Source: Bacteriovoracia bacterium (GTDB taxonomy: Bacteria; Bdellovibrionota; Bacteriovoracia; Bacteriovoracales; Bacteriovoracaceae). Taken from it: DNA of 64,000 nucleotides. Shown here one piece after another: positions 42,671 through 51,044 of the stretch (positions within the stretch are counted from its first letter, which is position 1; every line of letters begins with the position of its first letter). The notes beneath the pieces are model-generated. The model made no database searches. It was not told where the DNA came from and saw only the letters and a program-made list of their open reading frames with translations. The position numbers and the translations under genes are program-made. The stretch is from the NCBI GenBank assembly GCA_030431635.1, contig JAUIIL010000001.1, positions 124,001-188,000 on the forward strand, given 5' to 3'.

Positions 42671-43969
42671 ATGAAATTTCCAGGTAGAAGAAAAACGAAA
42701 CATTATTTTCCAGTAGAGCAAAGGGGACGTGAACCTCTGGTTAATAGCTTTACTCAAGCAGCAAGTGTCTATATTGTTGGTATCACTCAACCAATCGTTG
42801 ATATTGAGATAGAAGTTCACGATGATTTTTTTCAAGAACATGGATTGAAAAAAGGAGAATCCATTATCATTGATGATGCCAGAGCAGAAGAATTCTACCT
42901 GCATTTTAAAGCAAAGGGGGCCATAAGAGGAGAGTTCCCTGGAGGTAGTATTGCCAATACACTTCATAACTTTGCTATACTCTCTGATAACCCTTGCGTG
43001 GCCCTAGGGGCCATTAATGAAAATATTAGCGTTGGAGACTATGCTTTCCATTACATATCAAAAACAAGTTCTAAAGTAGATTTGTCTTACTTAACGCCTT
43101 CTCAAAAATCAATGGGAAGGGCCCTGGTTTTTGTAAACAAAGAAGGTGAGAGAACTTTTGCAATTAGCCTTGGGTGCATGAATGAGTTGTATCCTGAAAA
43201 TATTCCTTCAAAGATTATTAGTGACTCTTCAGCACTTGTGATTTCTGCTTATTTATTGCGAGATGAGAATTCCCCTATTTTTCAATCAACCATTAAAGCT
43301 TGTGAGCTGGCCATACAATCAAAAATTCCAGTTGTTTTATCTTTAGGGACAAGTCAACTGGTCAAAGATAAAAGAGAGTTTCTGTTTGATTTTTGCCAAA
43401 AATACGTCAACGTGCTTGCAATGAATGATGAAGAAGCACTTTCTTTAACCAACAGAGAAGATGCTTTACTTGCAGGGGAAATGATCTTGGAGTTTGTTGA
43501 TTTGGCCTTTATCACAGTTGGACCTAAAGGACTATATATCTGCGCTCATGTAGATAAAGAGATGGCCAGAGAAACTAAAGACCCTCTCCATACAAAGTCC
43601 ATCATTGAATATAACCGATATGAATACTCTCGAGCGATGAAGAAAAAAGATTGTAAAGAGCCCATTAAAATCTACTCCCATATTAATCCTTTTCTTGGTG
43701 GCCCAAATGCTATAACTAATACCAATGGCGCTGGGGATGCTGCTCTGTCCGCTTTATTGCATGATATGGTGGCCAACAGTTATCATAGAAAAATGATTCC
43801 TAACTCTCCAAAACATAATTGTAGCTACCTAACTTATTCATCACTTTCTCAGATTAATAAATATGCCAATAGGGTGAGCTATGAAGTTTTAATACAGAAC
43901 TCGCCTCGGTTAGTAAGATCCCTTCCTCAAAAAGAAGATGTTTTAGAAGAAGCTTACTGGGAGAAATAA
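42671..43969 (+). CDS. gsk: Inosine-guanosine kinase
   Basis: A 432-residue PfkB-family nucleoside kinase strongly similar over its full length to E. coli Gsk (434 residues), phosphorylating inosine and guanosine in purine salvage. Shared stretches include the start MKFPGRRKTKHYFPV, FPGGSIANTLHNFAIL, GERTFAISLGCMN, VVLSLGTS, ILAMN-type VLAMNDEEALSLT, and the PfkB signature NTNGAGDAALSALLHDMVANSYHR with the catalytic Asp, ending SPRLVRSLPQKEDVLEEAYWEK. No good ribosome site precedes the ATG. The stop overlaps the start of the next gene by one base (TAATG). Nucleoside salvage fits a predator consuming host nucleic acids. Confidence 0.95.
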   Translation: MKFPGRRKTKHYFPVEQRGREPLVNSFTQAASVYIVGITQPIVDIEIEVHDDFFQEHGLKKGESIIIDDARAEEFYLHFKAKGAIRGEFPGGSIANTLHNFAILSDNPCVALGAINENISVGDYAFHYISKTSSKVDLSYLTPSQKSMGRALVFVNKEGERTFAISLGCMNELYPENIPSKIISDSSALVISAYLLRDENSPIFQSTIKACELAIQSKIPVVLSLGTSQLVKDKREFLFDFCQKYVNVLAMNDEEALSLTNREDALLAGEMILEFVDLAFITVGPKGLYICAHVDKEMARETKDPLHTKSIIEYNRYEYSRAMKKKDCKEPIKIYSHINPFLGGPNAITNTNGAGDAALSALLHDMVANSYHRKMIPNSPKHNCSYLTYSSLSQINKYANRVSYEVLIQNSPRLVRSLPQKEDVLEEAYWEK

Positions 43970-44934
43970 TGCTCTCACGTGAAAAAGAAGCGTACTTAAA
44001 TGAATTTAAAGGAAATTTATATGAGTATTTAGTGGCCAATTTCCTGGCTTCTCAATGCGATACAACTGAATGGTTTCTTTCTTCTCTTGGACCGCATTTT
44101 CAAAAACAATTAATTGATTATGAATTAATGTTAAGAAAATACTCACCAAATTTAATTCAAGATTTACCTGTAATGGCGGGATCTCTTGCAGATGAAATCC
44201 TCAAAGTTGTTGGGGCACAGAAATATAAAGTTCATTTGATTGGGAAAATAACAACGGCCAAAAGTAATAATCAATGGGCCGAAGCCGATATTGTTTTAGA
44301 ATCAAAAAAAATGGTTCCTATAAGCATCAAGCTTTCTAAAGAGAACTCCTTTGTTAATACAAAGAGTGCTGGGATAAGAAGCTTTCTTAAAACCTATTTT
44401 CAAGAGGACAAACTTCAGGAAGATTTTAATAAGTTTATTGATTATCACTTTGATACAATGGCCTTAAAAGTACATGAAGTGATGAATATTGATTATCATT
44501 CTGATTTTTCTGGGTGGATAGCAGCTGGTTTTAGTGAATTACCAGGGGGACAGCCTCCAGAAGTGAGTGAAGTTCTTCATGACTATTACCATACTCTTGC
44601 CAAAGAACTTTTTCGCCTAATGGAGCTTATTTCTATTAAGAACAAACACTATTTCTCAAATCAACTTCTTCCACTTATTGGGTATAGCGAAAACTCGATA
44701 CTTCAAGCCATTACCTATTATAAAAGTTCTCAAAAGAACTCCCCATCATTTTACCACTTATTAAAAGAGCAATCTCCGCAAATGGATGACGTTTCTCTTA
44801 TTTCTCCTCGAGAAGGAGTTGGCAATTTTGAAATAAAGCTAAAAGACTTAATATTACAAATTAGAATAAAACCAATGAATAAGTTTACAACTGCAGCTTA
44901 TAAAATTAACTGCTCTGTGAAGTTTTCTCTTTAG
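43969..44934 (+). CDS. Putative PD-(D/E)XK-like protein coupled to gsk
   Basis: A 321-residue cytoplasmic protein. Residues 1-130 show features of the restriction-endonuclease-like fold: an opening helix FKGNLYEYLVANFLASQ with a conserved Glu, then WAEADIVLESKKMVPISIKLSKENSF, in which Asp 107 and Lys near 121 could form the D...xK part of a PD-(D/E)XK site, though the usual acidic residue before xK is Ser here. This is an inference by pattern only. The C-terminal half is helical with no recognised motif. The ATG overlaps the gsk stop, so the two are translated together; the 3' end overlaps the convergent gene by TTAG. Confidence 0.5.
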   Translation: MLSREKEAYLNEFKGNLYEYLVANFLASQCDTTEWFLSSLGPHFQKQLIDYELMLRKYSPNLIQDLPVMAGSLADEILKVVGAQKYKVHLIGKITTAKSNNQWAEADIVLESKKMVPISIKLSKENSFVNTKSAGIRSFLKTYFQEDKLQEDFNKFIDYHFDTMALKVHEVMNIDYHSDFSGWIAAGFSELPGGQPPEVSEVLHDYYHTLAKELFRLMELISIKNKHYFSNQLLPLIGYSENSILQAITYYKSSQKNSPSFYHLLKEQSPQMDDVSLISPREGVGNFEIKLKDLILQIRIKPMNKFTTAAYKINCSVKFSL

Positions 44935-45542
44935 GCCACTTTTTTTTCGTCAATTATTTGCCATATGCTCTTGGGAGTATTGTTGGCTTCATGCCATCTT
45001 TTTTTATAAAGTCTATTCTCTGAAAGGATAAACTCTCCACTGTCATTTTGCTGTAGTTTTTGAGTAAAAAGATCTTCCCATATTTCTTCTTGAAGAGAGG
45101 TAATAAAAATACTTTTTTGATTTTTGATAAACTCGTGTACGAGAGCATCTTTTAGAACTTCTAGATTACTAAGACTTAAATTCTCTTCGGGAGATTCAAG
45201 TAATAAATAGGGAGACTGACTGATAATAGCCCTACACAAGGAGGCGATTTTTTTTTCTTCAGAGTTTAATTGGTGAATAAAACGCGAGAGAGGATAAATC
45301 CTTTTAATTAATTTTCTTAAAAAGTCGTTATTAGATTGATTCAAGTTTTCAAGCCCATTATCTGTAAGGATGTTATTTTCAACAGTAACGCTTTGGTGAA
45401 AAGTACAATCATGAGATGAGTAAGAAAACTGAGTGATATAAGAGGGATTTTGAGTTTTAAGAAAGGAGATACACTTCCTGAGTGAATTACTCTTGTAAGC
45501 CCCTTTATTTTCGTGAAAAAGATAGATTTGCTTCTTCGTCAT
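44931..45542 (-). CDS. ABC-ATPase-like protein lacking Walker A
   Basis: A 203-residue protein whose C-terminal half resembles the second half of an ABC transporter ATPase: RFIHQLNSEEKKIASLCRAIISQSPYLLLESPEENLSLSNLEVLKDAL matches the order signature loop, Walker B, D-loop, and KSIFITSLQEEIWEDLF the H-loop region. The signature is degraded (LNSEEKK instead of LSGGE), Walker B has Glu-Ser instead of Asp-Glu, and no Walker A (GxxGxGK) exists in the N-terminal half. It is probably a non-catalytic remnant or regulatory relative. It overlaps the convergent nuclease-like gene by 4 bases. Confidence 0.5.
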   Translation of the reverse strand: MTKKQIYLFHENKGAYKSNSLRKCISFLKTQNPSYITQFSYSSHDCTFHQSVTVENNILTDNGLENLNQSNNDFLRKLIKRIYPLSRFIHQLNSEEKKIASLCRAIISQSPYLLLESPEENLSLSNLEVLKDALVHEFIKNQKSIFITSLQEEIWEDLFTQKLQQNDSGEFILSENRLYKKRWHEANNTPKSIWQIIDEKKVA

Positions 45543-45646
45543 GAAACTCTATCGAATTGGTGAAAGAGAACTGTGAGTTAAATAGGGGTAAAGGAAAAAA
45601 CTTCTCCATCATTCTGTGAAGAGATATAATGAAGGTGGAGATATCA

Positions 45647-46936
45647 ATGAATCAAGTAACACAAAATCCACCTGAACAAATAGATACAAGTGAAATAGCT
45701 CATTACCCCAACCACAAAATAAGAGTGCTGGTGGGCATGACAGGATCGATTGACTCCCTGGTCGCTGCTTTTCTCCTTAAAAAACAAGGATTCCAAGTCT
45801 ATGCTCTAGCTCTTGTCACTTGGGATAAAAAAAATCCTGCTCGCTCTTTTGTTAAACCCCCAAACTGTTTTGTTGAGAACTTGGATGAACTTAAAGAAAT
45901 TTGTGAGAGTGCTGATATCGCTTTTTATGCGACAGATATTAAAAGTCGATTTGATTATGAAGTTTTAGAGAGCACAGTAGGAAATAAACTGACTGGAATT
46001 GCTAATATAAGTTGTTTTAATTGCACAAAGTTAAGGTTTCAAGTTTTATTTGAAAAAATGAAAAAACTTAAATGCCATTTTATGGCAACAGGACATTTTG
46101 CGAAGACTTATAAAAATCATAAAACGAATGAATTTTTTGCTCACTCGGCCAATGATAAGGACTTTGATCAATCAACTTTTATAGCTGGTCTTCCTCAAGA
46201 AATCTTAAGAAAAACGCTCTTTCCTTTATCTGAACTTAAAAAAGATGAAGTGAAAAAAATAGCACAAACTTATAAACTGGATAGAAAGAATCAAAACGAT
46301 CACAAAACAATGTGCTTTGATCATGACTCTCAATTTCCAACTTTTATCAAGACCAGAGTGCCAGAACCCCTACGAGAGCCAGGAAATGTTCATGAAATAG
46401 GAACAGAAAAATATATTGCCGAACAAGACGGTGTTTTTAACTACCATATAGGGCAAACAGAAATTAGAAGTAAGGATAAACTTATTGATAAACAACAGGG
46501 GTTTGAAGTCGTTAGCTTTGATTACAAAGAAAAAATTGTCTATGTAGGTTCAAATGAGAAAAATCATTATCTAGGTGCTCAAGTTGTACAAACGATATTT
46601 TCCTCTGAAATCGATCGAACAAAACCAGTAAAAGTTTATTTTAAGGTCAACACCAATGAGCAGTACTATGAGTGCGTTCTTTTTTATAAAAATAATAATA
46701 CTTTGTATGTTGAGTTTACACAGCCTTACTACAGGTTGGCCGAGAGTGATAAAATTGTTTTTTATGATAGAGCAAATAAAAGTGCAAAAATATTAGGCTT
46801 TGGATTTATTGCAACTCGAGGAGAGTACAAAAAAATCAATCGAACTAAAGCTTATGATAAAGAGAAAGACGATCCTTTCTCCTCACCAGAAGAGAAAAAG
46901 GCCAAGGCCAAGAAAGAAGTTGAGTTTGGTTTTTAA
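45647..46936 (+). CDS. MnmA-like protein with altered PP-loop (second MnmA paralogue)
   Basis: A 429-residue relative of tRNA 2-thiouridylase MnmA, longer than the canonical copy at 49572. The PP-loop SGGVDSS is changed to TGSIDSL (residues ~32-38), but the adenylation-domain order is kept: VGMTGSIDSLVAAFLLKKQGFQVYALAL, NISCFNCTKLRFQVLFEKM with Cys near 123/126, FMATGHFAK, DQSTFIAGLPQEILRKTLFPL and KTMCFDHDSQF with Cys near 223. The GQRKGLG motif of MnmA is replaced by GQTEIRS. ATG 45647 has GGTGGAG 6 bases upstream; ATG 45629 is alternative. The C-terminus has an extra charged tail. It may thiolate a different substrate or be inactive. Confidence 0.8.
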   Translation: MNQVTQNPPEQIDTSEIAHYPNHKIRVLVGMTGSIDSLVAAFLLKKQGFQVYALALVTWDKKNPARSFVKPPNCFVENLDELKEICESADIAFYATDIKSRFDYEVLESTVGNKLTGIANISCFNCTKLRFQVLFEKMKKLKCHFMATGHFAKTYKNHKTNEFFAHSANDKDFDQSTFIAGLPQEILRKTLFPLSELKKDEVKKIAQTYKLDRKNQNDHKTMCFDHDSQFPTFIKTRVPEPLREPGNVHEIGTEKYIAEQDGVFNYHIGQTEIRSKDKLIDKQQGFEVVSFDYKEKIVYVGSNEKNHYLGAQVVQTIFSSEIDRTKPVKVYFKVNTNEQYYECVLFYKNNNTLYVEFTQPYYRLAESDKIVFYDRANKSAKILGFGFIATRGEYKKINRTKAYDKEKDDPFSSPEEKKAKAKKEVEFGF

Positions 46937-47004
46937 ATGGGTCTTAATACCGAGTAATAATTACAAAAAAGAGAGTAAGTAGTAGTTGAATTTATGCGTT
47001 GTGC

Positions 47005-47010
47005 TATAAT
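47005..47010 (+). promoter_or_regulatory. TATAAT box just before ATG (leaderless candidate)
   Basis: TATAAT is followed by TCACGA and then the ATG at 47017. There is no ribosome-binding site in between. TTGAAT at 46986 is too close (13-base spacer) for an ideal -35, so the promoter call is tentative. Confidence 0.4.
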
Positions 47011-47016
47011 TCACGA

Positions 47017-48318
47017 ATGCGCTCTCTATTGTATTTAGTCTTATTTTCTTTAATGATTTCAGTATCTTACTCTTCTCTTGGTAAGTTGAGACACCTTGTG
47101 GGTAAAAAGTTAGGCTGTTGGAAAGACTTTTATACTTTGGCCAAATACAAACCAGAGAAATTTGAAGAAGTCCGCAAACTCTCTGAAGAGCTTTTGGTTG
47201 ATTCTCCTTTAAAAACTCAAGAAAAACTAGAGATTCTTGAAAAGTTTGAGCGTGGTCTTGATGTCTGGAGCACTATAGCTTCCGCTCCTCAGATATCATC
47301 AATAACAAATAATTACCACTATCTTGAAGCCTTGGGTGATGGGTTCATTGAAAAACTCACCTCACTAGTGGATGAGATGTATAGCAAGAATTTAATGGCG
47401 ATAGAAACTCATCAACATAAAGCAGAGTTACTAGATAGGGCCCTCATGAGTTTCCATCAAATAAGCCAGGCCAGATGGAACCTTGTTCTTTACAAGGAGC
47501 AAAGTAGAATCCTTGATAAGGTCAATTTTTTATCTTCTTACGATAATCTCTCACAAAGAGAAGTCAATTTTAACGGCTTAAGAGGCGAGGTGAGGGCCAA
47601 TCAAAATTATACAGAAGCTAACTTTCAAACTTATAAGAGTGAACTTAGAGAAAGGATTGATGAAGTCAAGGTTTTGAGCTTTCGCCAAGACGATGATTTC
47701 ATTTGGGCACAGGAATACTTAGAAGATATTGGCTCTTTTCTTTTCTTTGCGCTGAAAAATTACCCAGGTGAACTACTCTCGGAAATCCCTGAAGTGATTA
47801 AAATGCTTCATCTGACGATGGGGAAACTCCTCGCTTTAGAAGGAGGACATCTTCCATTAGAGCAAACTCTTCTGCACTTTGATGAACTACTCATAAAAAT
47901 GCTTCATTTGGAATTAGGCTCTACTGCTGATGAATTTTTGAAAAAAGAAACCTTATCTATAGAGGCAGGGCTTTTGGAAGCTATTTCAAAATATGCATTA
48001 CGCAAGTATAAAATTTTTGAGACGACTGGACATGAGATTGATAAGTTAGAAAGTATTATCAGGAGAAATTCAGCTGAGGGAATGAATCCATTAACAGAGA
48101 AGTCAGCCAAAAGACTCAGAGAGATGAAAAGTTTTCTTAATTCAGATAGAGAATCATTTCAAAAAAGAGGTCAAGAGTTATTTTATATGCTTGAACTTAC
48201 TCATGACTCAGAAATTGTTCAGGCCGTCGATGATTTTGAATTTTCTGAGAGAGTAAAAAAATACCAACAAGAAAATGAGCAGAAACAAAAAACTCAAGAG
48301 GAGTCAGGTGAAAAGTAG
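47017..48318 (+). CDS. Exported helical protein of unknown function
   Basis: A protein of about 433 residues with signal peptide SLLYLVLFSLMISVSYS. ATG 47017 is chosen because upstream codons (MCYNSR) precede the hydrophobic core poorly and the TATAAT box lies just before it. The mature protein is nearly all helical, starts with a single Cys (LGCWKDF) and contains long charged stretches (QKYQQENEQKQKTQEESGEK at the end). The following gene encodes a protein of similar size, a single early Cys-Trp/Trp-Cys (DIWCLVKF) and helical body, so they are probably paralogues and form an operon with mnmA. Confidence 0.65.
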   Translation: MRSLLYLVLFSLMISVSYSSLGKLRHLVGKKLGCWKDFYTLAKYKPEKFEEVRKLSEELLVDSPLKTQEKLEILEKFERGLDVWSTIASAPQISSITNNYHYLEALGDGFIEKLTSLVDEMYSKNLMAIETHQHKAELLDRALMSFHQISQARWNLVLYKEQSRILDKVNFLSSYDNLSQREVNFNGLRGEVRANQNYTEANFQTYKSELRERIDEVKVLSFRQDDDFIWAQEYLEDIGSFLFFALKNYPGELLSEIPEVIKMLHLTMGKLLALEGGHLPLEQTLLHFDELLIKMLHLELGSTADEFLKKETLSIEAGLLEAISKYALRKYKIFETTGHEIDKLESIIRRNSAEGMNPLTEKSAKRLREMKSFLNSDRESFQKRGQELFYMLELTHDSEIVQAVDDFEFSERVKKYQQENEQKQKTQEESGEK

Positions 48319-49570
48319 AACTTTATTATTGGCCTTTCTTTTATCAACATCTATTTTGGCTTCTTCTGAGAAGGGGTTTTTTGAGACTGTTTTAAACCAA
48401 GATATTTGGTGCTTGGTTAAGTTTAAGCTTAAGTCAAAAATTCGCTCTTCAGAAGAATTAGATAACTTAATTTTTAAGGCGTCAGAATCATTTTATAATG
48501 GCAAATATAAAGCTCTTTCTGAGAAAAGGTTTCGTGATGTTAACGTCTCCATGTCTTTGATACCTATGATTAAGAAAGAAGAAGAGAATATCATGAAAGG
48601 AGGGATCAGCAATGTTGAATTTCTTGTGACTCATATGAACGAGATAAAAAAGGGGCTCGTTTTTATGACATCAGAAGAAAAGAAGAAAGCAGTTGCAGCA
48701 GTCAATTATCTTTATGATTTTTCCGAGAGTATTGGTCTTAAAGCAATCAAAGATCATGGTAAAGAAGCAAGAATCAATGTCTCAGATTCTAAGATTATGG
48801 GAATTGAGATGTTTAGTGATGTTCAATTACAAGCTTTTGATTTAGGGCCTAATAAAATTCACGAATATTATCAAAATATTTCTGATCTTTTTTTTATACT
48901 TGAAAGTAAAACTGAAAACTCAGAAATGGTTATCAATAAAGTCGGTGACTATCATTTGATGAAAACCCACGAACTATTCCACGAAAGTTTACAAAAGGTT
49001 ATGCTGGCCGATTTTATTAATGGGAATGACTTTCTAAATAGACTTAGTTTTCAGCGAACAATTAAAGATTATCTTGAACTCTTAGACAAAGAGCTTGATC
49101 TGAGAGAAATCGGTCAAAGAATTAGAAATTTAGAAAATAAGTATACTGACGCTATTAATAAAGAGTCCCAGAGAATGGGGAACGCTCCGCTTGAAAGAGT
49201 AGAGAGATTAGAGCTGTATAAATTTTGGAAGCAATCAATCTCAGAATATACCGCTTTTTTAGATGAGAAATCTCCTAACGGTGCCCATAAAATGAAAGAC
49301 TATTACAGCTCTCTTTTAGAGAATGAGTTTAATCTTACGCAGAGAATTCAAGGGATTAAAAATGCTTTGAAACAGGGGCAAGAATATCGTTTGGATTTCA
49401 TTCAGAATGACGCCCTTAAACAGCAAATAAAGGGACAAATTCCTGCTGCCATAGAGAGAAATCTCAAATTAGCAGAGAAACTCATCAAAACAGATTCTCA
49501 AGAGTTACGCCAGCAAGCCTATTTTTTGGTTAATTTCATTGCTTCAAATTTTGTTGAAGCTAGCATATAA
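48308..49570 (+). CDS. Exported helical protein, probable paralogue of the upstream gene
   Basis: A protein of about 420 residues. GTG 48308 is chosen because GAGGAG lies 4 bases upstream and the resulting start MKSRTLLLAFLLSTSILASSEKG is a proper signal peptide; the ATG at 48275 would add 11 polar residues inside the preceding gene. The mature part is helical; near residue 215, DYHLMKTHELFHESLQKVM contains a His/Glu-rich helix that could bind metal. It overlaps the previous gene by 11 bases, and the mnmA ATG begins 2 bases after its stop. Confidence 0.65.
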   Translation: MKSRTLLLAFLLSTSILASSEKGFFETVLNQDIWCLVKFKLKSKIRSSEELDNLIFKASESFYNGKYKALSEKRFRDVNVSMSLIPMIKKEEENIMKGGISNVEFLVTHMNEIKKGLVFMTSEEKKKAVAAVNYLYDFSESIGLKAIKDHGKEARINVSDSKIMGIEMFSDVQLQAFDLGPNKIHEYYQNISDLFFILESKTENSEMVINKVGDYHLMKTHELFHESLQKVMLADFINGNDFLNRLSFQRTIKDYLELLDKELDLREIGQRIRNLENKYTDAINKESQRMGNAPLERVERLELYKFWKQSISEYTAFLDEKSPNGAHKMKDYYSSLLENEFNLTQRIQGIKNALKQGQEYRLDFIQNDALKQQIKGQIPAAIERNLKLAEKLIKTDSQELRQQAYFLVNFIASNFVEASI

Positions 49571-49571
49571 A

Positions 49572-50678
49572 ATGGGAATGAAAGAGAAAGCTAAAATTAT
49601 TGTTGGAATGTCTGGTGGTGTTGATTCCTCAGTTGCGGCCCTTCTGTTAAAAGAGCAAGGGCATGAAGTCATTGGCCTTTTCATGAAAAACTGGGAAGAT
49701 GATGAGCATTGCCCTGCTGAGAAGGACTATCAAGATGTTGCTAGTATTTGCCAAAAATTAGGCATTTCATATTACACTGTTAATTTTTCACAAGAATACT
49801 GGGAAAACGTTTTCAAAGATTTTTTAGAAGATTATGAGAAAGGATTAACTCCTAACCCAGATATTTTATGTAATAGTGAAATCAAATTTAAAGTTTTCTT
49901 CGAAAAGGCCATGGCCCTTGGAGCTGATTATTTGGCCACAGGACATTATTGCCAAACAAATGATGAAGGGCTTCTGCTTAAAGGAGCAGATCCCAATAAA
50001 GATCAAAGCTACTTCCTCCATGCAGTGGATAGAGAGGTTCTTAAAAAAGTATTGTTCCCAATCGGTCATCTTGAAAAGTCTCAAGTCCGTCAACTGGCAC
50101 TAGAGAACGATCTTATTACTCATAATAAAAAAGATAGTACAGGTATCTGCTTTATCGGAGAGAGAAAATTTAGGGAGTTTCTGTCTCAGTATATTAAAAA
50201 ATCTCAAGGAAATTTTGAGCTTTTAAATGGAGAAGTTGTCGGGAAACATCAAGGACTTCCTTTCTATACCATTGGACAGAGAAAAGGGTTAGGACTTGGT
50301 GGACCAGGTGAGCCTTGGTATGTTGTTGGTAAGGACTTAAGAAAAAATATTGTTCAAGTAGCAAGGGGAAGAGTCCATGAAGCTTTGTTCACTGAAGAAC
50401 TCTACACAACAAAGATTCATTGGATAAGAAAACCAAATCAACTACCAATAAGCTTGAAGGCCAAGATCCGCTACCGTCAAAAAGATCAAGACTGCGTTTT
50501 GGAAGAAGTTGAGGGAGCTTTTAAAGTAAGCTTTGATAAGCCTCAAAGAGCAGCGGCCCCTGGGCAGTTTATCGTTTTTTATGAGGGGAATGAGTGTCTT
50601 GGTGGTGGTGTTATTGAAAGAGTTGGACCTAATTACTATCAAATGAAAAAAGAATTACCAGAGTCTTTTATCGTTTAA
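49572..50678 (+). CDS. mnmA: tRNA-specific 2-thiouridylase MnmA
   Basis: A 368-residue enzyme that installs sulfur at U34 of tRNA-Lys, -Glu and -Gln. Hallmarks: the PP-loop IVGMSGGVDSSVAALLL near residues 9-22, NPDILCNSEIKF with the catalytic Cys near 100, ATGHYCQ, DQSYFLHAV, DSTGICFIGERKFREFL with the second Cys near 193, and YTIGQRKGLGLGG followed by the C-terminal beta-barrel with RYRQKDQDC and AAAPGQFIVFY. ATG 49572 follows the previous stop by one base; an in-frame ATG at 49578 is also possible. The 3' end overlaps a convergent gene by 24 bases. A degenerate paralogue lies 4 kb upstream. Confidence 0.96.
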   Translation: MGMKEKAKIIVGMSGGVDSSVAALLLKEQGHEVIGLFMKNWEDDEHCPAEKDYQDVASICQKLGISYYTVNFSQEYWENVFKDFLEDYEKGLTPNPDILCNSEIKFKVFFEKAMALGADYLATGHYCQTNDEGLLLKGADPNKDQSYFLHAVDREVLKKVLFPIGHLEKSQVRQLALENDLITHNKKDSTGICFIGERKFREFLSQYIKKSQGNFELLNGEVVGKHQGLPFYTIGQRKGLGLGGPGEPWYVVGKDLRKNIVQVARGRVHEALFTEELYTTKIHWIRKPNQLPISLKAKIRYRQKDQDCVLEEVEGAFKVSFDKPQRAAAPGQFIVFYEGNECLGGGVIERVGPNYYQMKKELPESFIV

Positions 50679-51014
50679 GTCGAGAGTGTTATTTTTTTTC
50701 TTTTTCTCTTCAAATTTAAGGCAATCCTCTCCCGAGGCCTGCTTTACTATAATAGATGGAAAATTTTTGGATTTAATTCCATAGGCCTTACAACCTTTAG
50801 GTGAACTCATGTCCCATGTGACGTGATAGAATTTGCATTGTAAGCACTTTGCTTTGTTCATAAGAGTTATTCTAGCATAAATTTCAATGTCTAAAGATTG
50901 AGCAAGTGACAGGCAATTTATGTCAATAATAGAGCATGATAGCCTCATCCCATTGAAATCAGGCATATAAGTAGTCTTTTTCATCAGGGATTCAAGGAGA
51001 TAGGTTGGCATCAT
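50655..51014 (-). CDS. Small Cys-rich protein (CxxC type), start uncertain
   Basis: The conserved part is the C-terminal ~68 residues: MNKAKCLQCKFYHVTWDMSSPKGCKAYGIKSKNFPSIIV and ASGEDCLKFEEKKKK, with four Cys (C-x2-C, then C, then C) that probably bind a metal. Similar short proteins occur in Deltaproteobacteria-like genomes. ATG 50861 would give only this domain; the longer reading adds 51 residues that include a plausible extended domain (MKKTTYMPDFNGMRLSCSIID) and two extra Cys. No ribosome site decides the matter. It is read opposite to mnmA and overlaps its end. Confidence 0.6.
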   Translation of the reverse strand: MMPTYLLESLMKKTTYMPDFNGMRLSCSIIDINCLSLAQSLDIEIYARITLMNKAKCLQCKFYHVTWDMSSPKGCKAYGIKSKNFPSIIVKQASGEDCLKFEEKKKKNNTLDLNDKRLW

Positions 51015-51044
51015 AACTGCATATTAACTCTCGAGGGGAGATAA

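Noticed and set aside
42572-42967. 131-residue open frame on the minus strand across the gsk start
   Set aside because: It is antisense to the well-conserved N-terminus of Gsk, has no recognisable domain and only Phe/Ile/Ser-rich AT-driven composition.
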